A stretch of DNA of 64,000 bases from positions 1 to 64,000 of the forward strand of contig NZ_RYFV01000006.1 of assembly GCF_004104015.1 (NCBI RefSeq), written 5' to 3'. Positions 1 to 15,487 of this stretch are shown in pieces. How positions within the stretch are numbered: the stretch's first letter is position 1; the number at the start of each line of letters is the position of its first letter. The DNA is from Actinomyces oricola. Its GTDB lineage: Bacteria > Actinomycetota > Actinomycetes > Actinomycetales > Actinomycetaceae. The notes beneath the pieces are model-generated. The model did no database searches. It was not told where the DNA came from and saw nothing but the letters and a program-made list of their open reading frames with translations. The translations under genes and the position numbers were made by a program.

Positions 1-448
1 AGGGGTCGGGCAGCTTGAAGCTCATGCCGACGAAGCGCAGGAGCAACTGGTAGGAGGAGTCGGACTCGTACTCCACACCGAACCTCGCCTTCACCACATC
101 GCGTAGGGCGGGCACGTCCCAGAAGTCAGCTCTGATGCCGGATTCGGATGGTGGCAGACTTAGCACTTCCTTGAGCTGTTCTTTTTGGGTGCGGGTGAGT
201 TTCGCGGCGTTCTGATTGCCGGCATGACCGGTCACCACCGAATGTAACCTGGTGCGCCGCCACTCCGAGAACCATTCCTTCACCGTTTTCTCGCATCTGT
301 CGACCATTTCAGCGATGATGTCCGTATTAACGCCGCGGGACGCGTAGAGGATCGCTTCGGCTTTCAATCTGACCAGAATCAGCGTGTCGTTGCGCTTCTT
401 CCACCTCAAAAGGACATCGCGTTCTTCCCGTGTCACATCAACCCGCAT
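1..448 (-). CDS. IS630-family transposase, N-terminal part (runs off the left edge)
   Basis: The reading frame opens at an ATG at 448 and stays open to the window edge, giving about 149 residues. Residues 1-65 form a helix-turn-helix (ILYASRGVNTDIIAEMVD, then CEKTVKEWF), and residues 85-149 form a second winged-helix segment (FWDVPALRDVVKARFGV, then a YQLLLR motif). This two-HTH layout is typical of the N-terminus of IS630/Tc1-like transposases; the DDE catalytic domain would lie outside the window. A TATAGAAT -10-like box sits just upstream at about 457-464. Base composition is clearly lower in GC than the neighbouring rpoC, which fits a transferred element. Whether the element is complete cannot be judged here. 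Confidence 0.8.
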   Translation of the reverse strand, partial: MRVDVTREERDVLLRWKKRNDTLILVRLKAEAILYASRGVNTDIIAEMVDRCEKTVKEWFSEWRRTRLHSVVTGHAGNQNAAKLTRTQKEQLKEVLSLPPSESGIRADFWDVPALRDVVKARFGVEYESDSSYQLLLRFVGMSFKLPDP

Positions 449-998
449 GCACCCATTCTATACCGCACCCACACTAATCTCCACCTAAGAACGCACTGGA
501 ATACGGTTTTGTTTCATTTCGGCCACGGCTGGGGAGGCCGGGTTTCTAACCCCTCCATTCCACACCGGTCCGGACGCGAGAACGTCTATTCCCGCGGGAC
601 AGGTTCCCGCCCAAATCGCCTTCGCCGACGGTATATTTCCTGCCCCGTCCCCTCCTTGAGGACCCGGCGCCAATGCTCTGCTGAACCAGCATAAACCGAT
701 TCAAAACGCCGTTTCGGCGCCCGGCGAAGACAAAACGAGCATAAGACGGACCCCGGCCCCGGGCCACGGGGACCACTTCTGAGACCCGGGCCAGGACCAG
801 TCCTGAGACCATGGCGCCGCGGCCCGCCCCCGCCCCGGGGCCCGCGCCGCCCCCCCCGCCCCCCCCGCCGCGCCCCCCCCCGCCCACACCCCCCCCCCCC
901 CCCGGGGTGGGGCCCCCCCCCCTGTGCGGGGCGGCCCCCCCCCACCAAGGGCGCAGATGGAGGCGGTGAGGACGAGGCGGTGCGGCTAGCGGGCCCGC
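449..998. other. 550-bp non-coding spacer between the IS630 transposase and rpoC
   Basis: No convincing gene is seen. The part nearest the transposase (449-510) is AT-richer and probably belongs to the insertion sequence end and its promoter. The part nearest rpoC becomes extremely C-rich. Short GC hairpins are present around 750-800, but no classical stem plus T-run terminator for the rpoBC transcript was found. Open frames here are compositional. Confidence 0.6.
846..943. repeat. C-homopolymer-rich tract (G-rich on the rpoC coding strand)
   Basis: The plus strand has repeated C runs, including about 15 Cs at 889-903, 10 at 913-922 and 9 at 935-943, plus several runs of 6-9 from about 850. 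On the minus strand, the coding strand of rpoC, these are G runs only 50-150 nt past the rpoC stop. Such spacing could form G-quadruplexes in DNA or in the 3' end of the rpoBC mRNA. Run lengths are also exactly where assemblies are least reliable. Confidence 0.7.
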
Positions 999-4964
<3,966 letters not shown>

Positions 4965-5103
4965 AGTTCCTACTTCCGATGTGTCAGCTCATGTGTCTTG
5001 TCTGGCGGGCCCGTCATCGCGGTTCCACGACGACGACGGTGCCTGGTGGGCCCGTCCGGGAGGGGCGGACGCAGTGCCCGCCCCTCGACCAGGGGCCCGT
5101 GGA

Positions 5104-8625
<3,522 letters not shown>

Positions 8626-9048
8626 AAGGGGATCCTTCCCTCAGATCGGGGATCACTCTGCGTCCTTCGCGCAACCGACCGACCGACAGACCACGTCACC
8701 CAGCCCAGTACACACATTGGACGCAAAGCGCTAGCGTACACGCCCGCCATGACTGGATCCACGATGAGGAGGCATTCGTCCTTGCGATTCCCGCCACAGC
8801 CGCGCATACTGCCCCGATTGGCCGCTTTCGCCCGCCCGCCGCGCCCCGCCATGCCGGCTGCTGTGCTGCGGCTACGGCCCGCCGCGCCCCGCCACCGCCC
8901 ACTGCTGCGCCGCGCCGACACGACCCGGCCCCGCCCACCACAGGTGGACGGGGCCGGAATGCTCAGCAATGCTCAGCAATGCTCAGCACGTCATGCGGTC
9001 CCCTCGCGGGTCGCGCGGCGGGCGCGCCCCCGGTCTCCGGGGCCGGGC
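8626..9048 (-). promoter_or_regulatory. rplL-rpoB intergenic region with a strong hairpin
   Basis: This 423-nt spacer has no gene. On the transcript side (minus strand) a near-perfect hairpin lies at 8925-8957, with CCGGCCCCG pairing to CGGGGCCGG and an inner CCCACC/GGTGGA stem. It has no following T-run. Directly upstream of it in transcription sits a triple decamer repeat. In E. coli the same spacer holds an attenuator and an RNase III site that set the rplL:rpoB ratio. An equivalent role here is inference. Confidence 0.5.
8958..8987. repeat. Three tandem 10-bp repeats (AATGCTCAGC) in the rplL-rpoB spacer
   Basis: Three identical copies of AATGCTCAGC lie head to tail, immediately next to the 8925-8957 hairpin. 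No known protein site was recognised. The array is short enough to have arisen by slippage. Confidence 0.85.
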
Positions 9049-9435
9049 TCACTTGAGGGTGACGGTGGCGCCGACGCCCTCGAGCTGGGCCTTGGCCTTC
9101 TCGGCGGCCTCCTTGTTGACGCCCTCCAGGACGGCCTTGGGGGCGGAGTCGACGACGGCCTTGGCCTCCTTCAGGCCGAGGGAGGTCAGGGCGCGCACCT
9201 CCTTAATGACCTGGATCTTCTTGTCGCCGACGGACTCCAGGACGACGTCGAACTCGTCCTTCTCCTCCTCCTCGGCGGGGGCGCCGGCGCCGGGGGCGGC
9301 GGCAACGGCGACGGCGGCCGGAGCAGCGGCGGTGACGTCGAAGGTCTCCTCGAAGACCTTGACGAACTCGGACAGCTCGATGAGGGTGAGCTCCTTGAAG
9401 GCCTCAATGAGCTCGTCGGTGGTCAGCTTCGCCAT
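9049..9435 (-). CDS. rplL: 50S ribosomal protein L7/L12 (bL12)
   Basis: The stalk protein that recruits translation factors, 128 residues. The N-terminal dimerisation region ([21 protein letters not shown]) binds L10. A flexible Ala/Gly/Pro hinge (about residues 35-60) follows, then the conserved C-terminal domain ([20 protein letters not shown], ending near VGATVTLK). Length and domain order are normal for the family. It lies 67 nt downstream of rplJ and should be co-transcribed from the L10 leader. It is expected in multiple copies per ribosome, which is why the operon needs uncoupling from rpoB downstream. Confidence 0.97.
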   Translation of the reverse strand: MAKLTTDELIEAFKELTLIELSEFVKVFEETFDVTAAAPAAVAVAAAPGAGAPAEEEEKDEFDVVLESVGDKKIQVIKEVRALTSLGLKEAKAVVDSAPKAVLEGVNKEAAEKAKAQLEGVGATVTLK

Positions 9436-9502
9436 AATGGGCGTTCCTTCCTGGTTTTACGTGGTTCCTGCGCGGCAGGGATGGTGGATGACGCGGGCGG
9501 CC

Positions 9503-10024
9503 TCAGGCCGCGGTCTCCTGCTTCTCGCGCAGGGCGTCGACGGTGCGCACGGCCTTGGAGGCCGGTGCGGCGAAGAGGTGCGCGGCCTTGGCCAGTGACG
9601 CCTTCATGGCGCCGGCGGCCTTGGCGAGGAGCACCTCACGGGACTCCAGAGAAGCGAGCTTGTCGACGGCCTCGGCGGACAGCAGCTCGCCGTCCATGAC
9701 ACCGCCCTTAATGACCAGCTGCTTATTGTCCTTGGCGAAGTCACGCAGCGCCTTGGCGGCCTCAACCGGCTCGCCGGTGACGAAGGTCAGGGCCGAGGGG
9801 CCCTTGAGGTCCTCCACGAGGGCGTCGAGCCCGACCTGGCGGGCAGCAATCGCGGCAAGCGTGTTCTTCACCACGGCGTACTCGGCATTGCCGACGAGGG
9901 AACGGCGCAGCTCCTTGAGCTGGGCGACGCTCATGCCCCGGTACTCAGTCAGCAGGACGGCGTCGGACTCGCGAAGTTTGTTCGCGAGGTCGGCAACCGC
10001 TGCCTCCTTGTCAGGCCGTGCCAT
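9503..10024 (-). CDS. rplJ: 50S ribosomal protein L10 (uL10)
   Basis: Base of the ribosomal stalk, 173 residues from the ATG at 10024 ([10 protein letters not shown]). This start is chosen over an upstream in-frame extension because it has a GGAGGG Shine-Dalgarno (GAAGGAGGGCCC) and gives the standard length. Conserved parts are [18 protein letters not shown] near residues 25-42 and [11 protein letters not shown]. The C-terminal helix ([14 protein letters not shown]) binds L12 dimers. The gene is preceded by an L10 leader with a terminator hairpin and followed by rplL. Confidence 0.97.
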   Translation of the reverse strand: MARPDKEAAVADLANKLRESDAVLLTEYRGMSVAQLKELRRSLVGNAEYAVVKNTLAAIAARQVGLDALVEDLKGPSALTFVTGEPVEAAKALRDFAKDNKQLVIKGGVMDGELLSAEAVDKLASLESREVLLAKAAGAMKASLAKAAHLFAAPASKAVRTVDALREKQETAA

Positions 10025-10028
10025 GGGC

Positions 10029-10210
10029 CCTCCTTCCGTGGTCTGCCGCAGGGCCCATGGGAAAGAGCCCCGCGCCGGTGGCACGGGGCTCGCAAACCGG
10101 GGGCGACCCGGAACGGTCTCGTTTCACCTGCGCGGGCCCCGCTCATGCGGACTTGGTCCCGCTGACGCGGGAAACCTGCGGTCTTTGGCAGCAGCCAGGC
10201 TACGCAGGCG
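10029..10210 (-). ncRNA. Ribosomal protein L10 leader
   Basis: Upstream of rplJ, the minus-strand transcript contains the characteristic leader sequence GCCAAAGACCGCAGG, then GAAACGAGACCGTTCCGGGT, followed by a GC-rich hairpin just before the rplJ ribosome-binding site. This matches the known bacterial L10 leader, where the L10-(L12) complex binds its own mRNA to repress rplJL. Boundaries are approximate because they were set by eye. Confidence 0.8.
10065..10091 (-). terminator. Attenuator-like hairpin at the end of the L10 leader
   Basis: In transcript sense the stem is GAGCCCCGTGCC / GGCGCGGGGCTC, followed by a short TTT and then the rplJ Shine-Dalgarno. Its position between leader and start codon fits a conditional terminator or an RBS-sequestering stem. 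Confidence 0.65.
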
Positions 10211-10392
10211 GCGCGCCTCTCACAAGGCACGCCGCTCAACCGCAATGGTGCAATCGGTCACGTCAGGGCAGCTCGCCGCCGCCGGCGGCCGCGCCCCAGC
10301 ATCGAATGCCGGCCGGGCGGGCCGCTGCCGGGAGCCGCCGGCGGGTCGGCGCGTCCTGGCCCAGGCTCGCCCCCTCTGCCACAGTGTTGCCC

Positions 10393-11142
10393 ATGGAGAC
10401 CTTGCAACCCAGCCCGCTCCTCATCACAGGCTTCGTTGTCTGGGTGCTGGTCGCGTTGAGCGCCGTCTACTGGGCGCGGGAGTACGTGGCGTCGCTACCT
10501 GAGGAGGTCCCCCGGATTCGGCATTGGCCACTCACATTCAGAACGGCTCTGCTCTTCACCATTGTCTTCGGCCTGGCCACGGTGGTCGTCAGCGTATTTC
10601 ATACCGGGTCGTCGCCCTCGGCCCTGGTCCTGGGACTGGTGGTCTTCCTGGTGCCCGCCTGCTTAACGGATTTGGTCTGCCATCGCCTGCCCAATGTTCT
10701 GCTCGCCGGGGCGGCGGCGTGGGGCACATTGTGCGCCGCATTCAGCCTCTTTCAGACCTGGGTCGTCAGAGGCCTGGTCAACTCCCTGGGCGGGGGCAGC
10801 GTCCCCCACTCGACCGGGGAGGAGCTCATGGAATGGTTGAAGGCCGTTGGGGGGCTGCTGTGGCCCGCGGCCGTCATTGGGACCATTATGCTGGCGCTGG
10901 TGCTGGTCCGGGCGGGTCTGGGCCTGGGGGACGCCAAATTGGCGGTGATCACCTCACTGTGGCTCACGACGATCTCCTGGCAGGCGCCCTTCGTGGGCCT
11001 GTTCCTGGGGCTGGTCCTGGCCGGTCTGCCCTCACTGGCCCTCATAATATTGGGACGGGCCAATTTGCGGACCTTAATCCCCCTGGGCCCGGCCTTAACG
11101 CTGGGGGCGTGGTTGACCTGGGCGGGGGGCCTCAGGGCCTGA
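10393..11142 (+). CDS. A24-type prepilin peptidase-like membrane protein
   Basis: 249 residues from ATG 10393 with about six hydrophobic segments. Two aspartates typical of type IV prepilin peptidases (A24 aspartic proteases) are visible: D93 in ACLTDLVCHRLPN and D180 in the GLGDAKL motif (family consensus GxGDxK). This suggests a CpaA/TadV-like enzyme that cleaves prepilin or Flp pilin leaders at the membrane. It lacks the N-terminal cysteine-rich methylase domain of large PilD proteins. It is the only plus-strand gene inside the secE-to-rpoC block and shares a terminator with convergent rplA. No pilin or Tad genes are nearby, so the substrate is unknown. Confidence 0.8.
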   Translation: METLQPSPLLITGFVVWVLVALSAVYWAREYVASLPEEVPRIRHWPLTFRTALLFTIVFGLATVVVSVFHTGSSPSALVLGLVVFLVPACLTDLVCHRLPNVLLAGAAAWGTLCAAFSLFQTWVVRGLVNSLGGGSVPHSTGEELMEWLKAVGGLLWPAAVIGTIMLALVLVRAGLGLGDAKLAVITSLWLTTISWQAPFVGLFLGLVLAGLPSLALIILGRANLRTLIPLGPALTLGAWLTWAGGLRA

Positions 11143-11147
11143 AGGAT

Positions 11148-11190
11148 GACGACGGCGCCCCTCACCTCCCCGGTGAGGGGCGCCGTCGTC
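11148..11190. terminator. Bidirectional terminator between the prepilin peptidase and rplA
   Basis: A perfect 19-bp stem runs from GACGACGGCGCCCCTCACC to its exact complement, with a 5-nt TCCCC loop. It lies between two convergent genes and would work for both. It has no long T-run, as is common in high-GC genomes. Confidence 0.85.
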
Positions 11191-11291
11191 GATGTGGGCG
11201 GACCGGTCGGGTGCTCCCGCAGGAGCAATGGGGGCGTGACACGGCCCGCCCACGACTGTGGGCCCGGATCGGGCGCAGCACCTGGCGCGGC

Positions 11292-11981
11292 TCAGAGCTT
11301 GGCGATATCCATGGGGACGCCGGGGCCCATGGTGGTGGCCATGGTGGCCCTGAGAATGTAGCGCCCCTTGGCGGTGGACGGCTTGAGCCGCTGAATCTCC
11401 TCCAGGGCGGTCTGGAAGTTCTCCTCCAGCTGCTCCTCGGTGAAGGAGGTCTTGCCAATAATGAAGTTCAGGTTGCCGGCGCGATCCACACGGAACTCAA
11501 TGCGGCCGCCCTTAATGTCAGTGACGGCCTTGGCCACGTCCATGGTCACGGTGCCGGTCTTGGGGTTGGGCATGAGGCCACGGGGGCCGAGCACACGGCC
11601 CAGGCGGCCGACCTTGCCCATGAGGTCCGGGGTGGCCACGGCCGCGTCGAAGTCGGTGTAACCCTTGGAGACCTTCTCAATGAGCTCGTCGCTACCGACC
11701 TCGTCAGCGCCCGCGGCCAGGGCCTGCTGGGCCCTCTCACCCTGGGCGAAGACAATGACGCGGGCGATCTTGCCAGTACCGTGCGGCAGGGACACGGTGC
11801 CACGCACCATCTGATCGGCCTTGCGGGGATCCACGCCCAGACGCAGGGCGACCTCCACGGTGGAGTCGATCTTCATGACGTTCGTGGCCTTGGCCAGCTT
11901 CACGGCCTCGGCCGGGGCGTAGAGGATCCCGGACTGGATCTTCTCGGCGGCGGCGCGGTAGGCCTTACTGCGCTTGGTCAT
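11292..11981 (-). CDS. rplA: 50S ribosomal protein L1 (uL1)
   Basis: L1 stalk protein, 229 residues, normal length, starting [15 protein letters not shown]. Conserved L1 blocks are present: [20 protein letters not shown], then [11 protein letters not shown] and [19 protein letters not shown]. It binds 23S rRNA at the E-site side and in many bacteria represses its own rplKA mRNA. It follows rplK after a 153-nt spacer. In this genome it is separated from rplJ by the opposing prepilin-peptidase gene, so rplKA and rplJL must be distinct transcripts. Confidence 0.97.
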   Translation of the reverse strand: MTKRSKAYRAAAEKIQSGILYAPAEAVKLAKATNVMKIDSTVEVALRLGVDPRKADQMVRGTVSLPHGTGKIARVIVFAQGERAQQALAAGADEVGSDELIEKVSKGYTDFDAAVATPDLMGKVGRLGRVLGPRGLMPNPKTGTVTMDVAKAVTDIKGGRIEFRVDRAGNLNFIIGKTSFTEEQLEENFQTALEEIQRLKPSTAKGRYILRATMATTMGPGVPMDIAKL

Positions 11982-12134
11982 CTGCTTCTCCTTGGCAGTT
12001 GTGGTGAACGGGCCGCGCGAGGCCCTTCCACAGTTTTGATTTGTCTTACGTTCCCGACCGGCCCGTCCTCCTCGCAGCGGAGGCCCCGGTCATCGGGGTT
12101 CATCAGGGTGCGGGCTCGCGGCCCACGGCCGGGG

Positions 12135-12566
12135 TCAGGCCTCGACGGTAATGCCCATGGAGCGGGCGGTGCCGGCAATAATCTTGGAGGCGGCCTCGAC
12201 GTCGTTGGCGTTGAGATCGGCCATCTTGGTCTCGGCGATCTCACGGACCTGGGCGGCGGACAGGGTGGCGACCTTGACTGAGTGCGGGGTCGCGGAGCCC
12301 TTGGCCACGCCGGCGGCCTTCTTAATCAGCTCGGCGGCCGGGGGCGTCTTGGTGACGAAGGTGAAGGAGCGGTCCTCGTAGACGGTGATCTCTACGGGGA
12401 TGACATTGCCGCGCTGCGACTCGGTCGCCGCGTTGTACGCCTTGCAGAACTCCATGATGTTGACGCCGTGCTGACCGAGCGCGGGGCCGATCGGCGGGGC
12501 GGGGTTGGCGGCGCCGGCCTGGATCTGGAGCTTAATCAGCCCGGCGACCTTCTTCTTGGGGGCCAT
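12135..12566 (-). CDS. rplK: 50S ribosomal protein L11 (uL11)
   Basis: GTPase-associated-centre protein, 143 residues from ATG 12566 ([18 protein letters not shown]). This start is chosen over a longer frame because AAGAAGGACCC lies upstream and the N-terminus matches the family exactly. The proline-rich loop ([20 protein letters not shown]), target of thiopeptide antibiotics, and the C-terminal rRNA-binding part ending RSMGITVEA are intact. It is in the order nusG-rplK-rplA, preceded by a hairpin-rich 204-nt spacer. Confidence 0.97.
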   Translation of the reverse strand: MAPKKKVAGLIKLQIQAGAANPAPPIGPALGQHGVNIMEFCKAYNAATESQRGNVIPVEITVYEDRSFTFVTKTPPAAELIKKAAGVAKGSATPHSVKVATLSAAQVREIAETKMADLNANDVEAASKIIAGTARSMGITVEA

Positions 12567-12690
12567 GTGTATGGGTCCTTCTTGTCCGGATGCGTCGCAC
12601 GCCTGCCGTACGACACGTGAATGCAATGAGCACGCACAAACGCACATCGTAGCCCCTGGAGAAGACCTCAGAGCGCCCGGTGCGCGGGAT

Positions 12691-12760
12691 CACAGGGGAC
12701 GGCCCTGTGAGACGCGACGCCCGCCGTCGTACCCCGCGGGTACGGGGCCGATGGCGGGCG
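12691..12760 (-). terminator. Hairpins between nusG and rplK (attenuator or processing site)
   Basis: Two stems are seen. One at 12691-12709 pairs CACAGGG with CCCTGTG. A larger one at 12718-12760 pairs CGCCCGCC with GGCGGGCG around an inner GTACCC/GGGTAC stem. Neither has a T-run in the transcript direction. They may separate nusG from rplKA expression. Confidence 0.5.
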
Positions 12761-12770
12761 CGGCAATGGG

Positions 12771-13493
12771 TCAGATCTTGGCGACCTGGGAGAAAGAGAG
12801 CTCCGCGGGGGTATCGCGGCCGAATAGCGAAATGAGCACCTGGAGCTTCTGCGTCTCGGGATGGATTTCGGAAATGGTGGCGGGCAGGGACTCGAAGGGC
12901 CCCTCGGTGACAATAACGGACTCGCCGGCCTCGAAGGCGACCTCGAAGACTTGGCCGCCGGCGGTGACCTGCGTGCCCGAACCGGCCTCGAGGGTGGCCT
13001 GCTTGGCGGCCGCCTGCTTGGCGGCGATCTCCTCGGGGGTGGGGCCGAGCTGGGAGACGGCCTCCTCGAAGGGCAGGGAGACGGGGTTGTAGCGGTCGCC
13101 CACGAAGCCGGTGACGGCGGGAGTGTCTTTAATAGTGCGCCACACGCGGTCGGAGGTCTCCGGGTCGTCCAGGTCCATGCGCACGAACACGTAGCCGGGC
13201 AGACGGACGCGGGAGACCTCCTTCTTCTTGTTGCCGTTCTTAATCTCGATCACCGTCTCCATGGGGACGACGGCGTCGAAGACATAGTCCTGCACCTCGA
13301 AGTTCTCGGCGCGGGCCATAATGTCCGCGGCCACCCGGCGCTCGTAGCCGGAGTAGGTGTGCAGGACGTACCACTCGCCGGGCAGTGTGGACATGTGCTT
13401 GCGGAAGTCCTCAATGGGGTCGATGGCGGCCTCGACCTCGGCGGGCTCAGCGGGCACGCTGGCGACGGTCTCCTCGATGTTCTCCTCGGACAC
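12771..13493 (-). CDS. nusG: Transcription termination/antitermination protein NusG
   Basis: 240 residues from a GTG at 13493, chosen over a TTG nine codons upstream because GCAGG lies 6 nt before it. After an acidic N-terminal extension (about 35 residues, common in actinobacteria) comes the NGN domain ([19 protein letters not shown], then [13 protein letters not shown] and VTGFVGD). A linker of about 45 residues and a C-terminal KOW domain ([20 protein letters not shown]) follow. It binds RNA polymerase and couples to Rho or ribosomal S10. It lies 42 nt after secE. Confidence 0.96.
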   Translation of the reverse strand: MSEENIEETVASVPAEPAEVEAAIDPIEDFRKHMSTLPGEWYVLHTYSGYERRVAADIMARAENFEVQDYVFDAVVPMETVIEIKNGNKKKEVSRVRLPGYVFVRMDLDDPETSDRVWRTIKDTPAVTGFVGDRYNPVSLPFEEAVSQLGPTPEEIAAKQAAAKQATLEAGSGTQVTAGGQVFEVAFEAGESVIVTEGPFESLPATISEIHPETQKLQVLISLFGRDTPAELSFSQVAKI

Positions 13494-13535
13494 GATGCAC
13501 CTGCTTTCGAGAGGCTTCAAGGATGGTAAGGACGG

Positions 13536-13784
13536 TTAGGAGGTTTTGGGGGCGGACCCCAGGACCCACATGATGAGGCGGTCGAAGACGAAGTCGAGCA
13601 CGCCCGTGAAGGCCATGATCACAATAATGAAGACGACCACCACCACGAAGAAGGTCGACATCTCATTCCTGGTGGGCCAGACGACCTTGCGCAGTTCTTG
13701 AACAACCTCACGGAAGAACTGGGCAATACGACCGAAGAAGCCACGTCTCTTGGTCTGCTTGCCCTTGGCGGCGCTTGCGCTCAT
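13536..13784 (-). CDS. secE: Preprotein translocase subunit SecE
   Basis: 82 residues with the SecE signature in order. A basic cytoplasmic N-terminus is followed by an amphipathic helix (FFREVVQELRKVVWPTRNE, where the VVWPTR core is diagnostic) and one transmembrane helix (STFFVVVVVFIIVIMAFTGV). It is the clamp subunit of SecYEG. It sits directly upstream of nusG and downstream of tRNA-Trp, the usual actinobacterial order. Confidence 0.96.
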   Translation of the reverse strand: MSASAAKGKQTKRRGFFGRIAQFFREVVQELRKVVWPTRNEMSTFFVVVVVFIIVIMAFTGVLDFVFDRLIMWVLGSAPKTS

Positions 13785-13883
13785 GCTCTGGATCCTCGGG
13801 GTTCGTCGGTTCGGTCAGCGCCCTTGAGTCGGGGCGGGAGGACGGAGCCGACGGGATCTTCCCGGCAGATCCGCCGTTCTCAG

Positions 13884-13956
13884 CAGGGCAGGCGGGACTC
13901 GAACCCACAACCGCCGGTTTTGGAGACCGGTGCGCTACCAATTGCGCCACTGCCCT
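13884..13956 (-). tRNA. tRNA-Trp (anticodon CCA)
   Basis: The minus strand folds into a normal cloverleaf. The 7-bp acceptor is AGGGCAG/CTGCCCT, the D-arm is GCGCAATTGGTAGCGC, and the anticodon stem CCGGT...ACCGG has loop CTCCAAA carrying CCA. The T-arm contains GGTTCGAACCC, and the discriminator base is G. The 3' CCA is not encoded. It lies just upstream of secE. Confidence 0.96.
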
Positions 13957-14315
13957 TCAGCGGTGTCCCATCCTGCCACAGGACGGGCCAGTTGCGGAAA
14001 TCTCGAACGGTGGGTTGTCCCACACCAACGGCCACCACAGCCCCGCCATTGGACCAAGTGAACCAAGCGAACCCTCCCAATCAGCCATACCCATAGCCCT
14101 CATCTATTGGCGCTGGGGCGCCCCGCCTCCCGCCCATGCCTCAACGGGCGTGCGATGAGGATGCGCGCTACCATGTGCTGGGTCTGGCATCAGATACGTA
14201 CGGTGCGCTTTCCCCATCATAGAGCGGCTCGAGGAGGCGAGCCGGCCCTCCGCCCCAGGGGCGGGAGTGCTCCGCACGGCCTGGTGCCGCTTTTTTCTTA
14301 GGGAGAGGAGAGCGC
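13957..14315. promoter_or_regulatory. Divergent spacer with a structured leader before the DUF4862-like gene
   Basis: No gene is seen. On the plus strand a series of small hairpins precedes the next gene: GGCTCG/CGAGCC at about 14227-14244 with AGGAGG in its loop, CCGCCCC/GGGGCGG, then GTGC/GCAC. They end in CTTTTTTCTTA at about 14292-14300. The Shine-Dalgarno GGGAGAGGAGAG follows at once. This resembles a leader with a weak intrinsic terminator; no riboswitch class was recognised. Confidence 0.35.
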
Positions 14316-15281
14316 ATGTCCACCAACGCCGCTTATGCAGTCCTGGGCGCCTACGCGTCCCTGCCCGACACCCGCGAGGAGCAGGAGGACTACTACCGCC
14401 TTCTGGCCGAACTGCCGAACGTGCGCGGGCTCGAGCTGCCCTACCGCAGCGATCTGGGCGGCGAGTACGGGATCGACTGGCTGGTGGCGCGCCTGGCCCC
14501 GCACTGGGACCGCAATGTGGTCACCACCATCCCCGGCACCATGACGCGGGTCCGGGAAACCGGTGTTTTCGGCCTGGCCTCCACCAACGCCGACGGGCGC
14601 CGCGCGGCTCTCGACTTCACTCGAGGCGTGCGCGACGGCATTGAATCCCTGCGCGAGGCCGCCGGCGCGGACGTCGTGGCCGCCGTTGAGCTGCACTCCG
14701 CGCCCTCGGGGGCCCCGGGCGTTGACCATGACGCTGAGGCCTTCGGGGAGTCCCTGGCCGAGCTGGTCAACTGGGACTGGGGCGGTGCAACGATCCTGGT
14801 CGAGCACTGCGACGCCTACGTGGCCCCCGAACTGGGCGAGAAGCGCCTGCTCGACCTGGAGGAGGAACTCGATGTGGTGCGGGCGCTGAACCGTCCCCAG
14901 GTGCGCGTGAGCCTGAACTGGGGGCGCAGCGCCCTGGAGGCCCGCGACGCCGACGCGCCCTTGCAGCACATTCACCTGGCTCGCGGCGCCGAGGCGCTGG
15001 AGGGGGTCATCTTCTCCGGTGCGGGGCCCGCCGACACCCGCTACGCCAAGGCCTGGATGGATGGCCACCTGCCTCTGGACGTTGATGAGCCCGCTTCGGT
15101 GATGTCGGCCGAGCGCGTGCGCGCCTGCTCCGAAGCGGCCCTGGAGCCCAAGAGCACCAAGGTTGACGGCGCACCGGCGGCGTACCTGGGCGCCAAGTGC
15201 CAGGTGCCGGCCGAGGCCTCCCTCAGCGAGCGGGCGACTATACTGGCCCACATTCTGGAGGCGACTGGCGTCCTCGCCTGA
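14316..15281 (+). CDS. DUF4862-like TIM-barrel protein
   Basis: 321 residues starting MSTNAAYAVLGAYASLP. It looks like an actinobacterial DUF4862 protein, related in fold to sugar-phosphate isomerases/epimerases. Acidic and histidine-bearing strands expected at a barrel mouth are visible: LELPYR, VELHSAPSG, ILVEHCDAY, VRVSLNWGRSALE and HIHLARGAEAL. Glu/His/Asp residues in these blocks could bind a metal. No reaction is established for the family, and I do not assign one. It has a strong Shine-Dalgarno (GGGAGAGGAGAG). It stands alone upstream of the aminotransferase, with a 206-nt gap, so co-transcription is uncertain. Confidence 0.65.
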   Translation: MSTNAAYAVLGAYASLPDTREEQEDYYRLLAELPNVRGLELPYRSDLGGEYGIDWLVARLAPHWDRNVVTTIPGTMTRVRETGVFGLASTNADGRRAALDFTRGVRDGIESLREAAGADVVAAVELHSAPSGAPGVDHDAEAFGESLAELVNWDWGGATILVEHCDAYVAPELGEKRLLDLEEELDVVRALNRPQVRVSLNWGRSALEARDADAPLQHIHLARGAEALEGVIFSGAGPADTRYAKAWMDGHLPLDVDEPASVMSAERVRACSEAALEPKSTKVDGAPAAYLGAKCQVPAEASLSERATILAHILEATGVLA

Positions 15282-15487
15282 GCCGAGCGGGGCACCCAGC
15301 GGGGCGCCCTCCGACGCGCATCCACCGTGAGGAGGCGTGAGGAGGCGTGAAGGGCCCCCGAGGCCGCCCCGAACCGGCCCGGTGGCGCTGGGCGTCACGG
15401 GCTCGGCGGTGACAGGGCCGGCGGCGAGGTGACGGGGCCGGCCCGGTGGCGAGATGTAACACGCATGACACGGCCGTCCGTGGGACC

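Noticed and set aside
586-948. Gly/Arg-rich frames in the C-tract spacer
   Set aside because: They are translations of homopolymer runs and shift frame with run length.
10524-12281. A 585-codon frame across the prepilin peptidase, rplA and part of rplK
   Set aside because: Out of frame with the first and antisense to the others; no protein similarity seen.
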